Positions 50,647-59,305 of a DNA stretch of 64,000 bases are shown piece after piece. This DNA comes from Streptomyces sp. NBC_01298 (lineage in GTDB: Bacteria > Actinomycetota > Actinomycetes > Streptomycetales > Streptomycetaceae), in assembly GCF_035978755.1 (NCBI RefSeq), contig NZ_CP108414.1:4154001-4218000 (forward strand), given 5' to 3'. The translations under genes were made by a program, and so were the position numbers. Numbering within the stretch: position 1 is the stretch's first letter; each line of letters opens with the position of its first letter. Below the pieces are notes generated by a model. That model was given only the letters and a program-made list of their open reading frames with translations. It had not been told where the DNA came from and searched no databases.

Positions 50647-53123
50647 GGCTCCAGGGCGCGCAGTCGCTCGCGTAGGGACTCCGCCAGCGGGCTGCCGCCC
50701 GCCTCGTGGATCTCCAGGGCCCGGGTCAGGTCCGCCGCGAGGTCCGTGCGGTCGCCGCCCGGCCGCTGCGCGATGTCCGCGAGGGCCAGCAGCGCCTCCG
50801 CCTCGTAGTGCGCGGCCCCCTGCCCCGCCAGCACCCGTACCGCCTGGCGCAGTACCGCCACCGCTCGCGCGCTCTCCCCCAGCCGGTCGTGGGCCCGCCC
50901 CAAGGCGATGGCCGCCCGGGCCGCCATCCGCCGGTCGGGTTCGGCTCCGGCGAGGAACGCCTCCCGCGCCCGGGTCAGGGTCTCCAGCGCCCCGGCCGGA
51001 TCCCCGGCGGCGTCCTGGGCGCAGCCGAGGAAGAGCAGGGCGATGGCCGCGCCCCGGGCCTCGCCGGCCTCGGTGTTCAGCGCCAGCGAGCGCTCGTACG
51101 CCTCGATGGCGCGGGCCGGCTCGACCCGGTCCAGGTAGCGGCCGAGGAACTCCATGACCGAGGCCCGCAGCACGGTCCGGCCGGCCACCTCGGCGCAGGC
51201 CACGGCCTTGTTCAGCTCGGCGCGGGCCCGCCCCAGCTCGCCCAGGTCCATCAGCGGCCGCGACAGCATGCTGCGCAGCCGCGCCTCGGCGGCCGGTACG
51301 AGGTCCTCGGCGGCGGCCGCGGCGCCCAGTTCGAGGGATTCCCGCCAGTCCCCCAGGTGCCGGCGGTACAGGAACAGCGCCGTGAAGCCCTCCGCGAGCT
51401 GCCACACGGGCGTGCGCAGTCCGAGCGCGGAGGCCTCGCGGAGCAGGGCGACGATGCCGGCCCGCTCCGCCTCCAGCCACTCCAGGGCCTGCGCCCGGCC
51501 GTCCGCCCCGCCGGGGAACGGGCTCGGCTCCGGGCCGGGGTCGAAGTCCGCGATCCGCAGCCGCTCGGCGCGTACGGCCCGGTCGGCGTGGCCGACGCGC
51601 ACGACGTAGTGGCGGGCGACCCGTTCCACGAGGTTCCGGTGGGCGGCGGCCCCCTCCTCGGGCCCCTCCTCGGCCGCGGCGCGCTCGCGCGCGTGCAGCC
51701 GTACGAGGTCGTGCAGGTGGTAGCGGCCCTGCCCGGCCGGCCCGGCCGGCTCGTACTCCAGGAGGCGCGCGTCCTGGAGCACGTCGAGGAGTTCCTCCGT
51801 CTCCCGCGCGTCGAGTTCCGCGGCGGCGGCCGCCGTGGCGGCGTCGAAGGTCCGGCCGGGGAGCCGGCCCAGCAGGCGGTACAACCTGGCTTCCGCGGGC
51901 TCCAGTTGACGGTAGGCGGAATCGAAGACGGCGGAGACGGACACCGTGCGCTCCCCTCGGAGGGACATCGCGGTCAGCCGGCGGGTCTCGTCGGCCAGTT
52001 CGCCGGCGAGGCCCGCCAGGGTCAGCCGGCGGGTGGTCAGCAGCCGGGCCGCCACGATGTGCAGGGCGACGGGCAGCCCGCCGCACAGCGCGACGAGCCG
52101 CTCGGCCGCCTCGGGCTCGGCGGCGATCACCCGCTCCCCGCAGCGGTCGGCGAGGATCAGCAGCGCGCCCGCGGTGTCCAGCGGCTCCAGGTCCAGCGGT
52201 ACGGCCCCGTCGGCGAACAGTTCCGTGAGCCGCGCGCTGCTGCTCGTGACCACCAGGGCGCTGCCCGCCCCCTGCGGCATCAGCGCCCTGACCTGCGCGG
52301 GGTCGCTGACGTCGTCGAGCATGAGCAGCATCCGGCGGCCCTGGGAACGCTTTTGGTACAGCCGGGTGCGCTCGGCCAGGGAGTGCGGGAGGTAGTCCTC
52401 CCCGACCCCCAGGGACCGCAGGCACATCCCGACGGCGGCCGAGACGTCCGCGCCGCCGGACGGACCGCGCAGGGCGGCGAAGTCCACGTAGAGCTGCCCG
52501 TCGGGGAACCGGGGCCGCGACCGGTGCGCCCAGCGGGTCGCCGTCGCGGTCTTGCCGACGCCGGGCGTGCCGCCGAGCAGGAGCACGCCGACGTGGTCGG
52601 CGTCTTCGGGGATCAGCCCGTCGATCGCGGCCAGTTCGGCGGTGCGGTTGTGGAAGCGGGTGCGCAGCGCGGGGATCTCGTCGGGCACTTCGGCGGCTTC
52701 CGGCTCGCTCACGTGGTAATTCACGCCGCCGTGGATGACGGCACCCTGGTACAGCCCGTACTGCGCGCCGGAGTTGACCACCACGGGCGGCTGCCCGCCG
52801 GTGCCGCCGGGACCGCCGAGTTCACCTAGCAGGGTCCGCAGTTCCGCCTCGGCCCCGGGCCGTTCCAGCAGTACGCGCAGCAGCCCGTCGCGCCACGCGT
52901 CCCGGCCGCCCTCGGTGAGTTCGGCGACGACGGCAAGCTCCGCCGGCCCCGCGGCCCCCTCGGTGACCGCCCCGGCCTCCCCGGCGCCCGCCGGGTCCGC
53001 TCCCTCGCCCCGCCGGCCGAAGAAGCCCGCCAGCCGGCCCTTGGCGGACTCCCAGCCGTCGGAGACCGCCAGCCCCACGAACTGCGCGGCCGCCGCCGCG
53101 GCAAGCGCCGCCAACTCCTCCAC
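50643..53123 (-). CDS. STAND NTPase: N-terminal domain, NB-ARC and TPR repeats
   Basis: 826 residues. Residues 1-110 form a helical domain (FVGLAVSDGWESAKGRLAGF), then a GAVIHGGVNYHV element often placed before NB-ARC in actinomycetes. NB-ARC: LLGGTPGVGKTATA (Walker A), MLLMLDDVSD (Walker B), CGGLPVALHIVA (GLPL), and a winged helix with LHDLVRLHARE (MHD-like LHD). TPR-like helices fill 560-826. This is NLR-like architecture used for signalling or anti-phage sensing; AfsR-type activators share it but lack this N-terminus. GTG start after GAGGGGG, directly next to a heptamer repeat. Confidence 0.85.
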   Translation of the reverse strand: MEELAALAAAAAAQFVGLAVSDGWESAKGRLAGFFGRRGEGADPAGAGEAGAVTEGAAGPAELAVVAELTEGGRDAWRDGLLRVLLERPGAEAELRTLLGELGGPGGTGGQPPVVVNSGAQYGLYQGAVIHGGVNYHVSEPEAAEVPDEIPALRTRFHNRTAELAAIDGLIPEDADHVGVLLLGGTPGVGKTATATRWAHRSRPRFPDGQLYVDFAALRGPSGGADVSAAVGMCLRSLGVGEDYLPHSLAERTRLYQKRSQGRRMLLMLDDVSDPAQVRALMPQGAGSALVVTSSSARLTELFADGAVPLDLEPLDTAGALLILADRCGERVIAAEPEAAERLVALCGGLPVALHIVAARLLTTRRLTLAGLAGELADETRRLTAMSLRGERTVSVSAVFDSAYRQLEPAEARLYRLLGRLPGRTFDAATAAAAAELDARETEELLDVLQDARLLEYEPAGPAGQGRYHLHDLVRLHARERAAAEEGPEEGAAAHRNLVERVARHYVVRVGHADRAVRAERLRIADFDPGPEPSPFPGGADGRAQALEWLEAERAGIVALLREASALGLRTPVWQLAEGFTALFLYRRHLGDWRESLELGAAAAAEDLVPAAEARLRSMLSRPLMDLGELGRARAELNKAVACAEVAGRTVLRASVMEFLGRYLDRVEPARAIEAYERSLALNTEAGEARGAAIALLFLGCAQDAAGDPAGALETLTRAREAFLAGAEPDRRMAARAAIALGRAHDRLGESARAVAVLRQAVRVLAGQGAAHYEAEALLALADIAQRPGGDRTDLAADLTRALEIHEAGGSPLAESLRERLRALEP

Positions 53124-53130
53124 AGAGCCC

Positions 53131-53158
53131 CCTCACGCCTCACGCCTCACGCCTCACG
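53131..53158. repeat. Four copies of heptamer CCTCACG at the STAND gene 5' end
   Basis: On the coding strand (CGTGAGG)4 runs straight into the GAGGGGG ribosome site, 8 bp from the GTG. Slippage would change leader length and could change translation. Confidence 0.9.
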
Positions 53159-53261
53159 CGTCGCCACCGGCCACCAGCCACCGGCTGCCTCCACGGTAAG
53201 GAGTGCGCCCGGCCCCGCCCCTGCATAGCCCACCCTCGGGCGCGGCGCCCCGGTTTCGGGC

Positions 53262-53915
53262 TCAATTGGCCCGATAGGCCCGCAGGAAGGCGCCCACACC
53301 GCCCGAGATCAGGTGGTCGGTCTGCTCCTTGGGGAGGGGCAGGACCCCGTAGTGGGAGAGCTGTGAGATGGAGGTCGAGGTCAGCGCCATGAAGTGGGCG
53401 CCGGCCAGCATCGCGTCACCGCGTACGTCGATCAGCCCGGCGGCGTCGAGGCCCGCCATCGCGTCCCCGAGCGCCCGGGACACGGGGCCCGGACCGGCGT
53501 TCACCCAGGCCTCCAGCACCTCCGGCGGCACGTGGTCGGCTTCGGCGTGGATGTGGCGGACGAGCGCGAAGTGGTCGGCGTAGTCGGTCATGAGCCCGAT
53601 GACCCGGTGCGCGAAGGCGACGAGGTCACGCTCCAGGTCCTCGGGGCGGGGCGGGCGTTCGGGGTTCAGGACGGCTTCGATCTGGGCGATCTGGGCATCG
53701 CGCACCTGCCCCGAGGTCCAGGTGACGACGGTGGCGAAGAGCATCGCCTTGCCGCCCGGGAAGTGGTTGTAGAGCGTGCGGGTCGAGATGCCGGCCGCGG
53801 CGGCGAGTTCGTCCACGGTCGCCCGGGTGTAGCCCTCGCGGCCGAAGACCCCGCAGGACGCGCTCGCGATGGCGACCTGCTTCTCCAGCTTCTTGGCACT
53901 GGTTGCGCCGCTCAC
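53262..53915 (-). CDS. TetR-family repressor
   Basis: 217 residues with the N-terminal helix-turn-helix FGREGYTRATVDELAAAAGISTRTLYNHFPGGKAMLF and a C-terminal ligand domain of the TetR_C_7/AefR type. It is divergent from the FMN reductase and MFS genes. Two palindromic operators lie in the 113-bp gap, so it probably represses both itself and the exporter set until a toxic ligand binds. Confidence 0.92.
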   Translation of the reverse strand: MSGATSAKKLEKQVAIASASCGVFGREGYTRATVDELAAAAGISTRTLYNHFPGGKAMLFATVVTWTSGQVRDAQIAQIEAVLNPERPPRPEDLERDLVAFAHRVIGLMTDYADHFALVRHIHAEADHVPPEVLEAWVNAGPGPVSRALGDAMAGLDAAGLIDVRGDAMLAGAHFMALTSTSISQLSHYGVLPLPKEQTDHLISGGVGAFLRAYRAN

Positions 53916-53935
53916 TTCGCCTCCACAAAAAACTA

Positions 53936-53970
53936 CAACGACCGTTGCACTTATTACAACGTTCGTTGTA
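53936..53970. promoter_or_regulatory. Two TetR-type palindromic operators
   Basis: CAACGACCGTTG (53936-53947; arms CAACG/CGTTG) and TACAACGTTCGTTGTA (53955-53970; arms TACAACG/CGTTGTA). Centres are 21 bp apart, two helical turns, so both face the same side. AT content is far above the surroundings. Confidence 0.85.
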
Positions 53971-54028
53971 GTTTACCGGAGGAGCGGCCGTACGAAGCGC
54001 CCGCACCACCAACAAGGGGGAACCTGCC

Positions 54029-54655
54029 ATGACCACCACCCACACCTCCACCACCACTCCCGCCGAGGACGCGCCACTCCGCGTGGCCGTCATCCTCGGC
54101 AGCGTCCGCGAGGGCCGCCAGGGCGCCGCCGTCGCCGACTGGTTCCTCGGCGCCGCCGGCGCCCTCGGCGGCCTGGACCTCGACCTCATCGACCTCGCCG
54201 ACATCGACCTGCCGCTGGCCATGCCCGGCTGGGGCGGCTCCCCGAGCGAGCGGGCGGCCGCCGCCCTCGCGAAGGTCAGCCCGCGGCTGGCCGCCGCCGA
54301 GGCCTTCGTCATCGTCACCCCCGAGTACAACCACAGCTTCCCGGCGGTACTGAAGAACCTCATCGACTGGCACCGCGAGGAGTGGCACGCCAAGCCCGCC
54401 GGCTTCGTCTCCTACGGCGGCATCGGCGGCGGCCTGCGCGCCGTCGAGCAGCTCCGGCTGATCTTCGCCGAGCTGCACGCCGTGACCGTGCGCGACTCCG
54501 TCAGCCTGCACGGCCCGTGGTCCGGTCTCGGCCCGGACGGCCTTCCGCGCGACACCGCCGTGGCGGAGGGCGCGCTCAAGGGAATGCTCGGCCAGCTGGC
54601 CTGGTGGGGACGCGCCCTGCGCACCGCCCGCGCGAGCCGCCCGTACCAGGGCTGA
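54029..54655 (+). CDS. NADPH-dependent FMN reductase family protein
   Basis: 208 residues of flavodoxin-like fold: VILGSVREGRQGAAVADWF (phosphate-binding loop), FVIVTPEYNHSFPAVLKNLIDW (flavin-binding PEYN), and FVSYGGIGGGLRAVEQLR. Likely an NAD(P)H:quinone or azo/chromate-type reductase giving stress tolerance. First gene of the TetR-controlled rightward unit; 13 bp from the MFS gene. Confidence 0.9.
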   Translation: MTTTHTSTTTPAEDAPLRVAVILGSVREGRQGAAVADWFLGAAGALGGLDLDLIDLADIDLPLAMPGWGGSPSERAAAALAKVSPRLAAAEAFVIVTPEYNHSFPAVLKNLIDWHREEWHAKPAGFVSYGGIGGGLRAVEQLRLIFAELHAVTVRDSVSLHGPWSGLGPDGLPRDTAVAEGALKGMLGQLAWWGRALRTARASRPYQG

Positions 54656-54668
54656 GGGGCGCCCCACG

Positions 54669-56249
54669 ATGCGTACGCCCCGGCCCCCCGTAGCCCCGAC
54701 CCCACCTCCCACGAATACCCCGCCCACCCCCACGCCCCCCGGCCGACCCACCACAGCCGCCCGCACCCACTCCACGGCCCCCGCGACCCCGTCAGGCCCG
54801 ACCAACCCGACGGGCCCCGCGGCCCCCGCGACCCGCACCGGCCGGGCGGCCGGGCCGGAGCCCACGTCCTCCACCCCACCGCCGCGCGAGCTCCACCGCA
54901 CCGCGGGCGTCGTCATCGTCGTCATCGTCGGCTCGGTCATGTCGGTGCTCGACATGACGATCGTCAACGTCGCCCTGCACCGCCTCTCCGAGGCCTTCCA
55001 CGCCCCCCTGGCCACGATCCAGTGGGCCGCCAGCGCCTACACGCTCGCGCTCGCCGCCGTCATCCCGGCCTCGGCCTGGGCGATGGGCCGCTTCGGCGCC
55101 AAACGCACCTACCTGGGCGCCCTCACCCTGTTCTCCCTCGGCTCCCTCCTCGCCGCGTGCGCCTGGAGCGCCGGGAGCCTGATCGCCTTCCGCGCGGTGC
55201 AGGGCCTCGGCGGCGGACTGCTCATGCCCGTCGGCATGGCCATGGTGATGCGTACGGCGGACCCGGCCCGACTCGGACGGGTGATGGCCCTGCTCGGGCT
55301 GCCCATCATCGTCGGGCCGGTGGCCGGCCCGGTGCTGGGCGGCTGGCTCGTCGACTCGGTGTCCTGGCAGTGGATCTTCCTGGTCAACCTCCCGGTGGGG
55401 GCGGTCGCCCTGCTCCTCGCCACGAAGCTGCTGCGCTCCGACGCCCCCGGCGACCCGTCCGCCGCGCCCCGGCTGGACGTACCCGGCCTGCTGATGCTCT
55501 CCCCCGGCCTCGCCCTGCTCCTCTACGGCCTGGCCCGGGGCGGGGAAGGCGGCACCTTCACCGCCCCCGACGCCCTCCTCCCCACCCTGGCCGGCGCCGC
55601 GCTCGTGACGGCCTTCGCCCGACGGGCACTCACCACCCGTGACCCGCTCCTCGACCTCCGGCTCCTGCGCGACCGCACCTTCGGCGCCGGAATCCTCACG
55701 CTGGCTCTCTTCACCTGCGGCTACTTCGGTTCCATGCTGCTCGGACCGATGTACTGGCAGCAGAGCCGCGGCATGAGCGCGACGGCGGCCGGGCTCCTGG
55801 GCGCCCCGACCGGCCTCACCGTGGGGCTGGTCATGCAGATCGCCTCGCGCCGCGTCGACAAGGTCTCCCCGCGCCGCCTGATCCGCGCCGGGATCGCGAC
55901 GGGCGCGCTGGGCATGGCCCTGACGGCCCTCCAGGCCGGGTCTCCGGAGGCGGCACCCTGGCGGTTCGTCGCCGCCTCGGTCGTCATGGGCATCGGCGCC
56001 GGCATGGTCCTGATGCCGACGATGACCACCGCGAGCCGAAGCCTCCCGAAGTCCCGCCTGACCGCGGCAAGCACCATCCTGAGCATCAACTCCCAGATAG
56101 GCGCCTCGGTCGGCACGGCCCTCCTCTCGGTCACCCTCACCTCAGCCGGCACCACCCCACCGGGCTTCCGCACCACGTACGCCATCGCCGCAACCCTCCT
56201 GGCCCTGGCCACCCTCCCCGCCACCCTCCTCCCAAAACACCACCCCTGA
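54669..56249 (+). CDS. MFS drug exporter (DHA2/EmrB-QacA type)
   Basis: 526 residues: a 75-residue Pro/Thr-rich N-terminal stretch that is probably over-called or disordered, then about 14 membrane helices. Motif A-like MGRFGAKRTYLGALT, motif C-like LGLPIIVGPVAGPVLGGWLVD and motif DMTIVNVAL at helix 1 are typical of DHA2 drug:H+ antiporters. A later start cannot be excluded. Forms a unit with the FMN reductase under the TetR protein. Confidence 0.9.
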   Translation: MRTPRPPVAPTPPPTNTPPTPTPPGRPTTAARTHSTAPATPSGPTNPTGPAAPATRTGRAAGPEPTSSTPPPRELHRTAGVVIVVIVGSVMSVLDMTIVNVALHRLSEAFHAPLATIQWAASAYTLALAAVIPASAWAMGRFGAKRTYLGALTLFSLGSLLAACAWSAGSLIAFRAVQGLGGGLLMPVGMAMVMRTADPARLGRVMALLGLPIIVGPVAGPVLGGWLVDSVSWQWIFLVNLPVGAVALLLATKLLRSDAPGDPSAAPRLDVPGLLMLSPGLALLLYGLARGGEGGTFTAPDALLPTLAGAALVTAFARRALTTRDPLLDLRLLRDRTFGAGILTLALFTCGYFGSMLLGPMYWQQSRGMSATAAGLLGAPTGLTVGLVMQIASRRVDKVSPRRLIRAGIATGALGMALTALQAGSPEAAPWRFVAASVVMGIGAGMVLMPTMTTASRSLPKSRLTAASTILSINSQIGASVGTALLSVTLTSAGTTPPGFRTTYAIAATLLALATLPATLLPKHHP

Positions 56250-56596
56250 CCCGCCCCGCTCCCCCGGGCACCAGGCAGCACGCACTCCCCGCGGCGAGCA
56301 GCACGACCACACCACCGACGAGGAATGCGCCGGGGACACACCGGCCGCCGCGGTCCGGCACAGGACGCCCAACGCCCATCCCGGCAGAACAGCCGAGGAC
56401 GTAACCCGGCACGAACACACCTGGCCCAAGCAGCGTATGGAGACAGAACCCGAAGTTACGCATAGTCAGCACGCCAATCTGCTGATCACTCTTCGCAGTG
56501 GACTGCCCCTCGTGGGGCACAACTCCAAGGCAGCAGCGCGCGTTTCCTTCCGACAGACACCACTCCGCCTGAAGGAACCCGATACGCAAGCACTGA
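56250..56596. other. Gap without a supported gene
   Basis: Nothing firm. The composition is less GC-biased than the neighbours. A minus-strand frame from ATG 56463 (RNFGFCLHTLLGPGVFVPGY, then a second hydrophobic run) could encode a small membrane protein but overlaps the MFS gene by more than 100 bp. Confidence 0.3.
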
Positions 56597-56958
56597 GCAG
56601 CCCGGATCATCGCCGCTCTCACCACGACGGCCGGACTAGCCGCCTTACCTCCCGCCGACACCGGCTTCGACTACCAGGTCGGCGGTGTCACCATGAAGGT
56701 TCTGACGGGCTGCAGGTTCACTCACATCGTCCGCGGCGAAGGCAAGAAGATCACTTACCAGAACACAGGCGTCGACTGCGGCTTCGTAGGGGCTCCAAGA
56801 CCTACCTCACCTCCCACGGCGCGACGCACACCGAGTCCGAGATCCACCCGATGCGCGACAACGCACCCCAGACACTGCCCCGCTACGGCAAGGCGTGCGC
56901 TCACATCAGCGTCAACGGTGTGCGCCGGGTCAGTCAGTGCCACCACATCACGAAGTGA
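56597..56958 (+). pseudogene. Frameshifted remnant of a small secreted protein gene
   Basis: Two frames join into one protein: a signal-like AARIIAALTTTAGLAALPPA, then TGFDYQVGGVTMKVLTGCRF and YQNTGVDCGFVG in one frame, and SKTYLTSHGATHTESEIHPM through VRRVSQCHHITK to the stop in another. The shift is near 56790 (a G-run). No start codon precedes the signal sequence, which follows a TGA. Three Cys remain. Probably an inactivated secreted cysteine protein; unknown family. Confidence 0.55.
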
Positions 56959-56965
56959 GCCGCAC

Positions 56966-57202
56966 ATGACCACCCAGCCCTCCCCCGACGACTCCGTCTG
57001 GGAAGCCAAGCGCCGCCGCGCCGGCCTGGCCGCCTTCCTGGTCGCCACGGCACTGTCCTTCGCGTTCTTCGCCTTCTTCCCGGGTCTCCCCCACGTCATC
57101 GACTGGGGCGCGATCATCACCTCGCTCGCCGTAGGCGGCCTGGCCCGCTGGGCATGGCAGTCCCACCTGTCGAGAAGACATGCCACTCACCCGCAGAGCT
57201 GA
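56966..57202 (+). CDS. Small two-helix membrane protein, unknown function
   Basis: 78 residues: polar N terminus (TTQPSPDDSVWEAKRRRAG), a hydrophobic helix (LAAFLVATALSFAFFAFFPG), a second (WGAIITSLAVGGLARWAW), and a basic tail. ATG begins 7 bp after the stop of the decayed secreted-protein gene, so they were probably one operon. Confidence 0.65.
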   Translation: MTTQPSPDDSVWEAKRRRAGLAAFLVATALSFAFFAFFPGLPHVIDWGAIITSLAVGGLARWAWQSHLSRRHATHPQS

Positions 57203-57318
57203 TCGCACACCACGCTCCTGAAGCATCGCCAGTTCGGACCGCGCGCCGGTCGGCAGTCTCTGGAACTCGGCGATGGCGTGATGTTCGCCCGCTCCCGCAC
57301 GGTTCGCGGGCATGAAAA

Positions 57319-57351
57319 AGCCCCAGGTCACGGCGAGTGAGTCCTGGGGCT
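57319..57351 (-). terminator. Terminator after tRNA-Thr
   Basis: AGCCCCAGG pairs with CCTGGGGCT (9 bp, 15-nt loop), followed on the minus strand by TTTTTC. Confidence 0.85.
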
Positions 57352-57357
57352 AATCCG

Positions 57358-57431
57358 AGCCGCCTTCGGGATTCGAACCCGAGACCTACGCATTACGAGT
57401 GCGTTGCTCTGGCCAGCTGAGCTAAGGCGGC
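57358..57431 (-). tRNA. tRNA-Thr (anticodon CGT)
   Basis: Full cloverleaf: acceptor GCCGCCT/AGGCGGC, D arm GCTC/GAGC, anticodon stem CGCAC/GTGCG-type pairing around a loop with CGT, T arm CGGG-TTCGAAT-CCCG. CCA is not encoded. No integrase lies next to it, and no repeated 3' end was seen nearby. Confidence 0.95.
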
Positions 57432-57548
57432 ACCGCTGGGAAGACGAGAATTTCCCTGGTGGGAGGCTCTCATCAGCAGCGGGCCAAAGTCTACAGGGTT
57501 AAACGGGGTGCCCCGAACAGGGGGCTTCGACGGCCCCGGCCGCAGGGG

Positions 57549-59120
57549 TCAGCACTTCTTCCAGTCCTCGGGAGCGGTGCCCTCCAGGAGGTAGCTGTTG
57601 ATCGCCGAGTCGATGCAGGCGCTGCCCCGGCCGTACGCCGTGTGGCCGTCGCCGTCGTAGGTGAGCAGGACGCCCGAGTCGAGTTGGCTCGCCAGGGCCT
57701 CGGCCCACTTGTATGGGGTCGCCGGGTCGCGGGTGGTGCCGACCACCATGATCGGCGGAGCGCCCTTCGCGTGCAGTGCCTCGGCCTTGCCGGTGGCCTT
57801 CGTCGGCCAGTACGTGCAGTTCAGCGAGGCCCAGGCCAGGCCCGCGCCGAAGACCGGGGAGGCCTTCTCGAAGTAGGGCAGCGCCTTCTCGACCGCCGCG
57901 GGGTCGGCGAAGGCCGGGGGCTGGTCGAGGCAGTTGACGGCGGCGTTCGCCGACATGAGGTTGGCGTACTTGCCGTCCGCCCCGCGCTCGTAGTAGCTGT
58001 CGGCGAGGGCGAGCAGCCCGTCGCCGTCGCCGTCCTTGATCGCGGACGCGAGCGCCTCGCGCAGCTGCGGCCAGGCGTTCTCGTCGTAGAGGGCGGCGAT
58101 CACCCCGGTCGTCGCCAGCGACTCGCCGAGCGTGGCGCGCGACCGGTCAGTCGTGGTGATCGGCTGGGCGTCGACCTTGCCGAAGAACTCCTTGAGGCGT
58201 TCCCCGATCTGCTCCGGGCTGCCCTGGCCGAGCGGGCAGTCGGTCTGCTTCGCGCAGTCCGCCGCGAAGGCCCGGAAGGCCGTCTCGAAGCCTTCCGTCT
58301 GGTCCCGGTTCAGTTCCAACGCGGGCCGGGAGGGGTCCATCGCCCCGTCCAGGACCAGCCGTCCGGCCCGGCCCGGGAAGAGGTCGGCGTACATCGCCCC
58401 GAGGAAGGTGCCGTACGAGGCTCCGACGTAGTTCAGCTTCTCGTCGCCCAGCGCCGCACGCAGGACGTCCATGTCGCGGGCGGCGTCGACCGTGGACACG
58501 TGCGGCAGGACCCGCTGCGAGTGCGTCTGGCAGGCGGCCGCGAACTCCTTGAAGGCGGCCACCAGCAGGGCCCGCTCCGCCGGCGTGTCGGGCGTCTGGT
58601 CCACCTGCGTGTACTTGTCCATGGCAGGGCCGTCCAGGCATTCCACGGGGCTGCTGCGGTCCACGCCGCGCGGGTCGAAGGAGACCATGTCGTACGCGGC
58701 ACGGACCGGGGCCGGATATCCGATGCCCGCGTACGCCTGGAGGTAGCCGATGCCGGAGCCGCCCGGGCCGCCCGGGTTCACCACCAGGGAGCCGAGCCGC
58801 TTGGCGGGGTCGGTGGCCTTGCGGCGGGACACCGCGATGTCGATGTCCCCGCCCCCCGGGTTCTCGTAGTCCAGCGGGACCTTCATGGTGGTGCACTCGA
58901 AGCCGGGCACGCCGCACTCGCGCCAGCTCAGCTTCTGGTCGTAGTACGGGCGCAGCGCCGCCGGGACGGCGGTCGGCTCGGCCGACGTCGCCCGGGCGGC
59001 CCCGCCCGACGAAGCGGCGGCGCGGGGTGTTCCCGAACCGCCCGAGGTGCACCCGGAGAGCAGTAGCCCCGCAGCGGCGATCACGGTCCCGGTGGTGCGC
59101 AGCAGGCGACTGGTGTCCAT
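57549..59120 (-). CDS. Secreted lipoprotein alpha/beta-hydrolase (tripeptidyl aminopeptidase/SlpD-E type)
   Basis: 523 residues. Lipoprotein signal (AAGLLLSGC, lipobox Cys), then an S33-type hydrolase: oxyanion region NPGGPGGSG, nucleophile GASYG, acid in VGTTRDPATP and His in GDGHTAYG. The C-terminal TAP-like domain carries paired Cys (CIDSAINSYLLEG, WKKC). Streptomyces proteins of this type remove tripeptides from secreted proteins. Confidence 0.9.
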   Translation of the reverse strand: MDTSRLLRTTGTVIAAAGLLLSGCTSGGSGTPRAAASSGGAARATSAEPTAVPAALRPYYDQKLSWRECGVPGFECTTMKVPLDYENPGGGDIDIAVSRRKATDPAKRLGSLVVNPGGPGGSGIGYLQAYAGIGYPAPVRAAYDMVSFDPRGVDRSSPVECLDGPAMDKYTQVDQTPDTPAERALLVAAFKEFAAACQTHSQRVLPHVSTVDAARDMDVLRAALGDEKLNYVGASYGTFLGAMYADLFPGRAGRLVLDGAMDPSRPALELNRDQTEGFETAFRAFAADCAKQTDCPLGQGSPEQIGERLKEFFGKVDAQPITTTDRSRATLGESLATTGVIAALYDENAWPQLREALASAIKDGDGDGLLALADSYYERGADGKYANLMSANAAVNCLDQPPAFADPAAVEKALPYFEKASPVFGAGLAWASLNCTYWPTKATGKAEALHAKGAPPIMVVGTTRDPATPYKWAEALASQLDSGVLLTYDGDGHTAYGRGSACIDSAINSYLLEGTAPEDWKKC

Positions 59121-59305
59121 TCCCGGAGCCTACGGCCTGCGGGCACACCCGGGGCGGTGGCACCCGCGCCGCGCGGCGGACGGCCGCCCGGGCTCGGGGC
59201 GCCGCCCCGCACGGACCGGCGGCGTCCGCGACCCGCCCCGCGGACCCCTCGAACGGGTGAGGCCGTCAACCGGAGTCGCGGCCCGCAACCCGCGGCAAAA
59301 CCGCG

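Noticed and set aside
56137..56463. Minus-strand small membrane protein gene
   Set aside because: Two hydrophobic stretches are present, but the frame overlaps the MFS gene by over 100 bp and codon bias is poor.
57358..57431. tRNA-Thr as the attachment site of a mobile element
   Set aside because: No integrase or repeated tRNA 3' end nearby. The element of this window uses an intergenic repeat instead.
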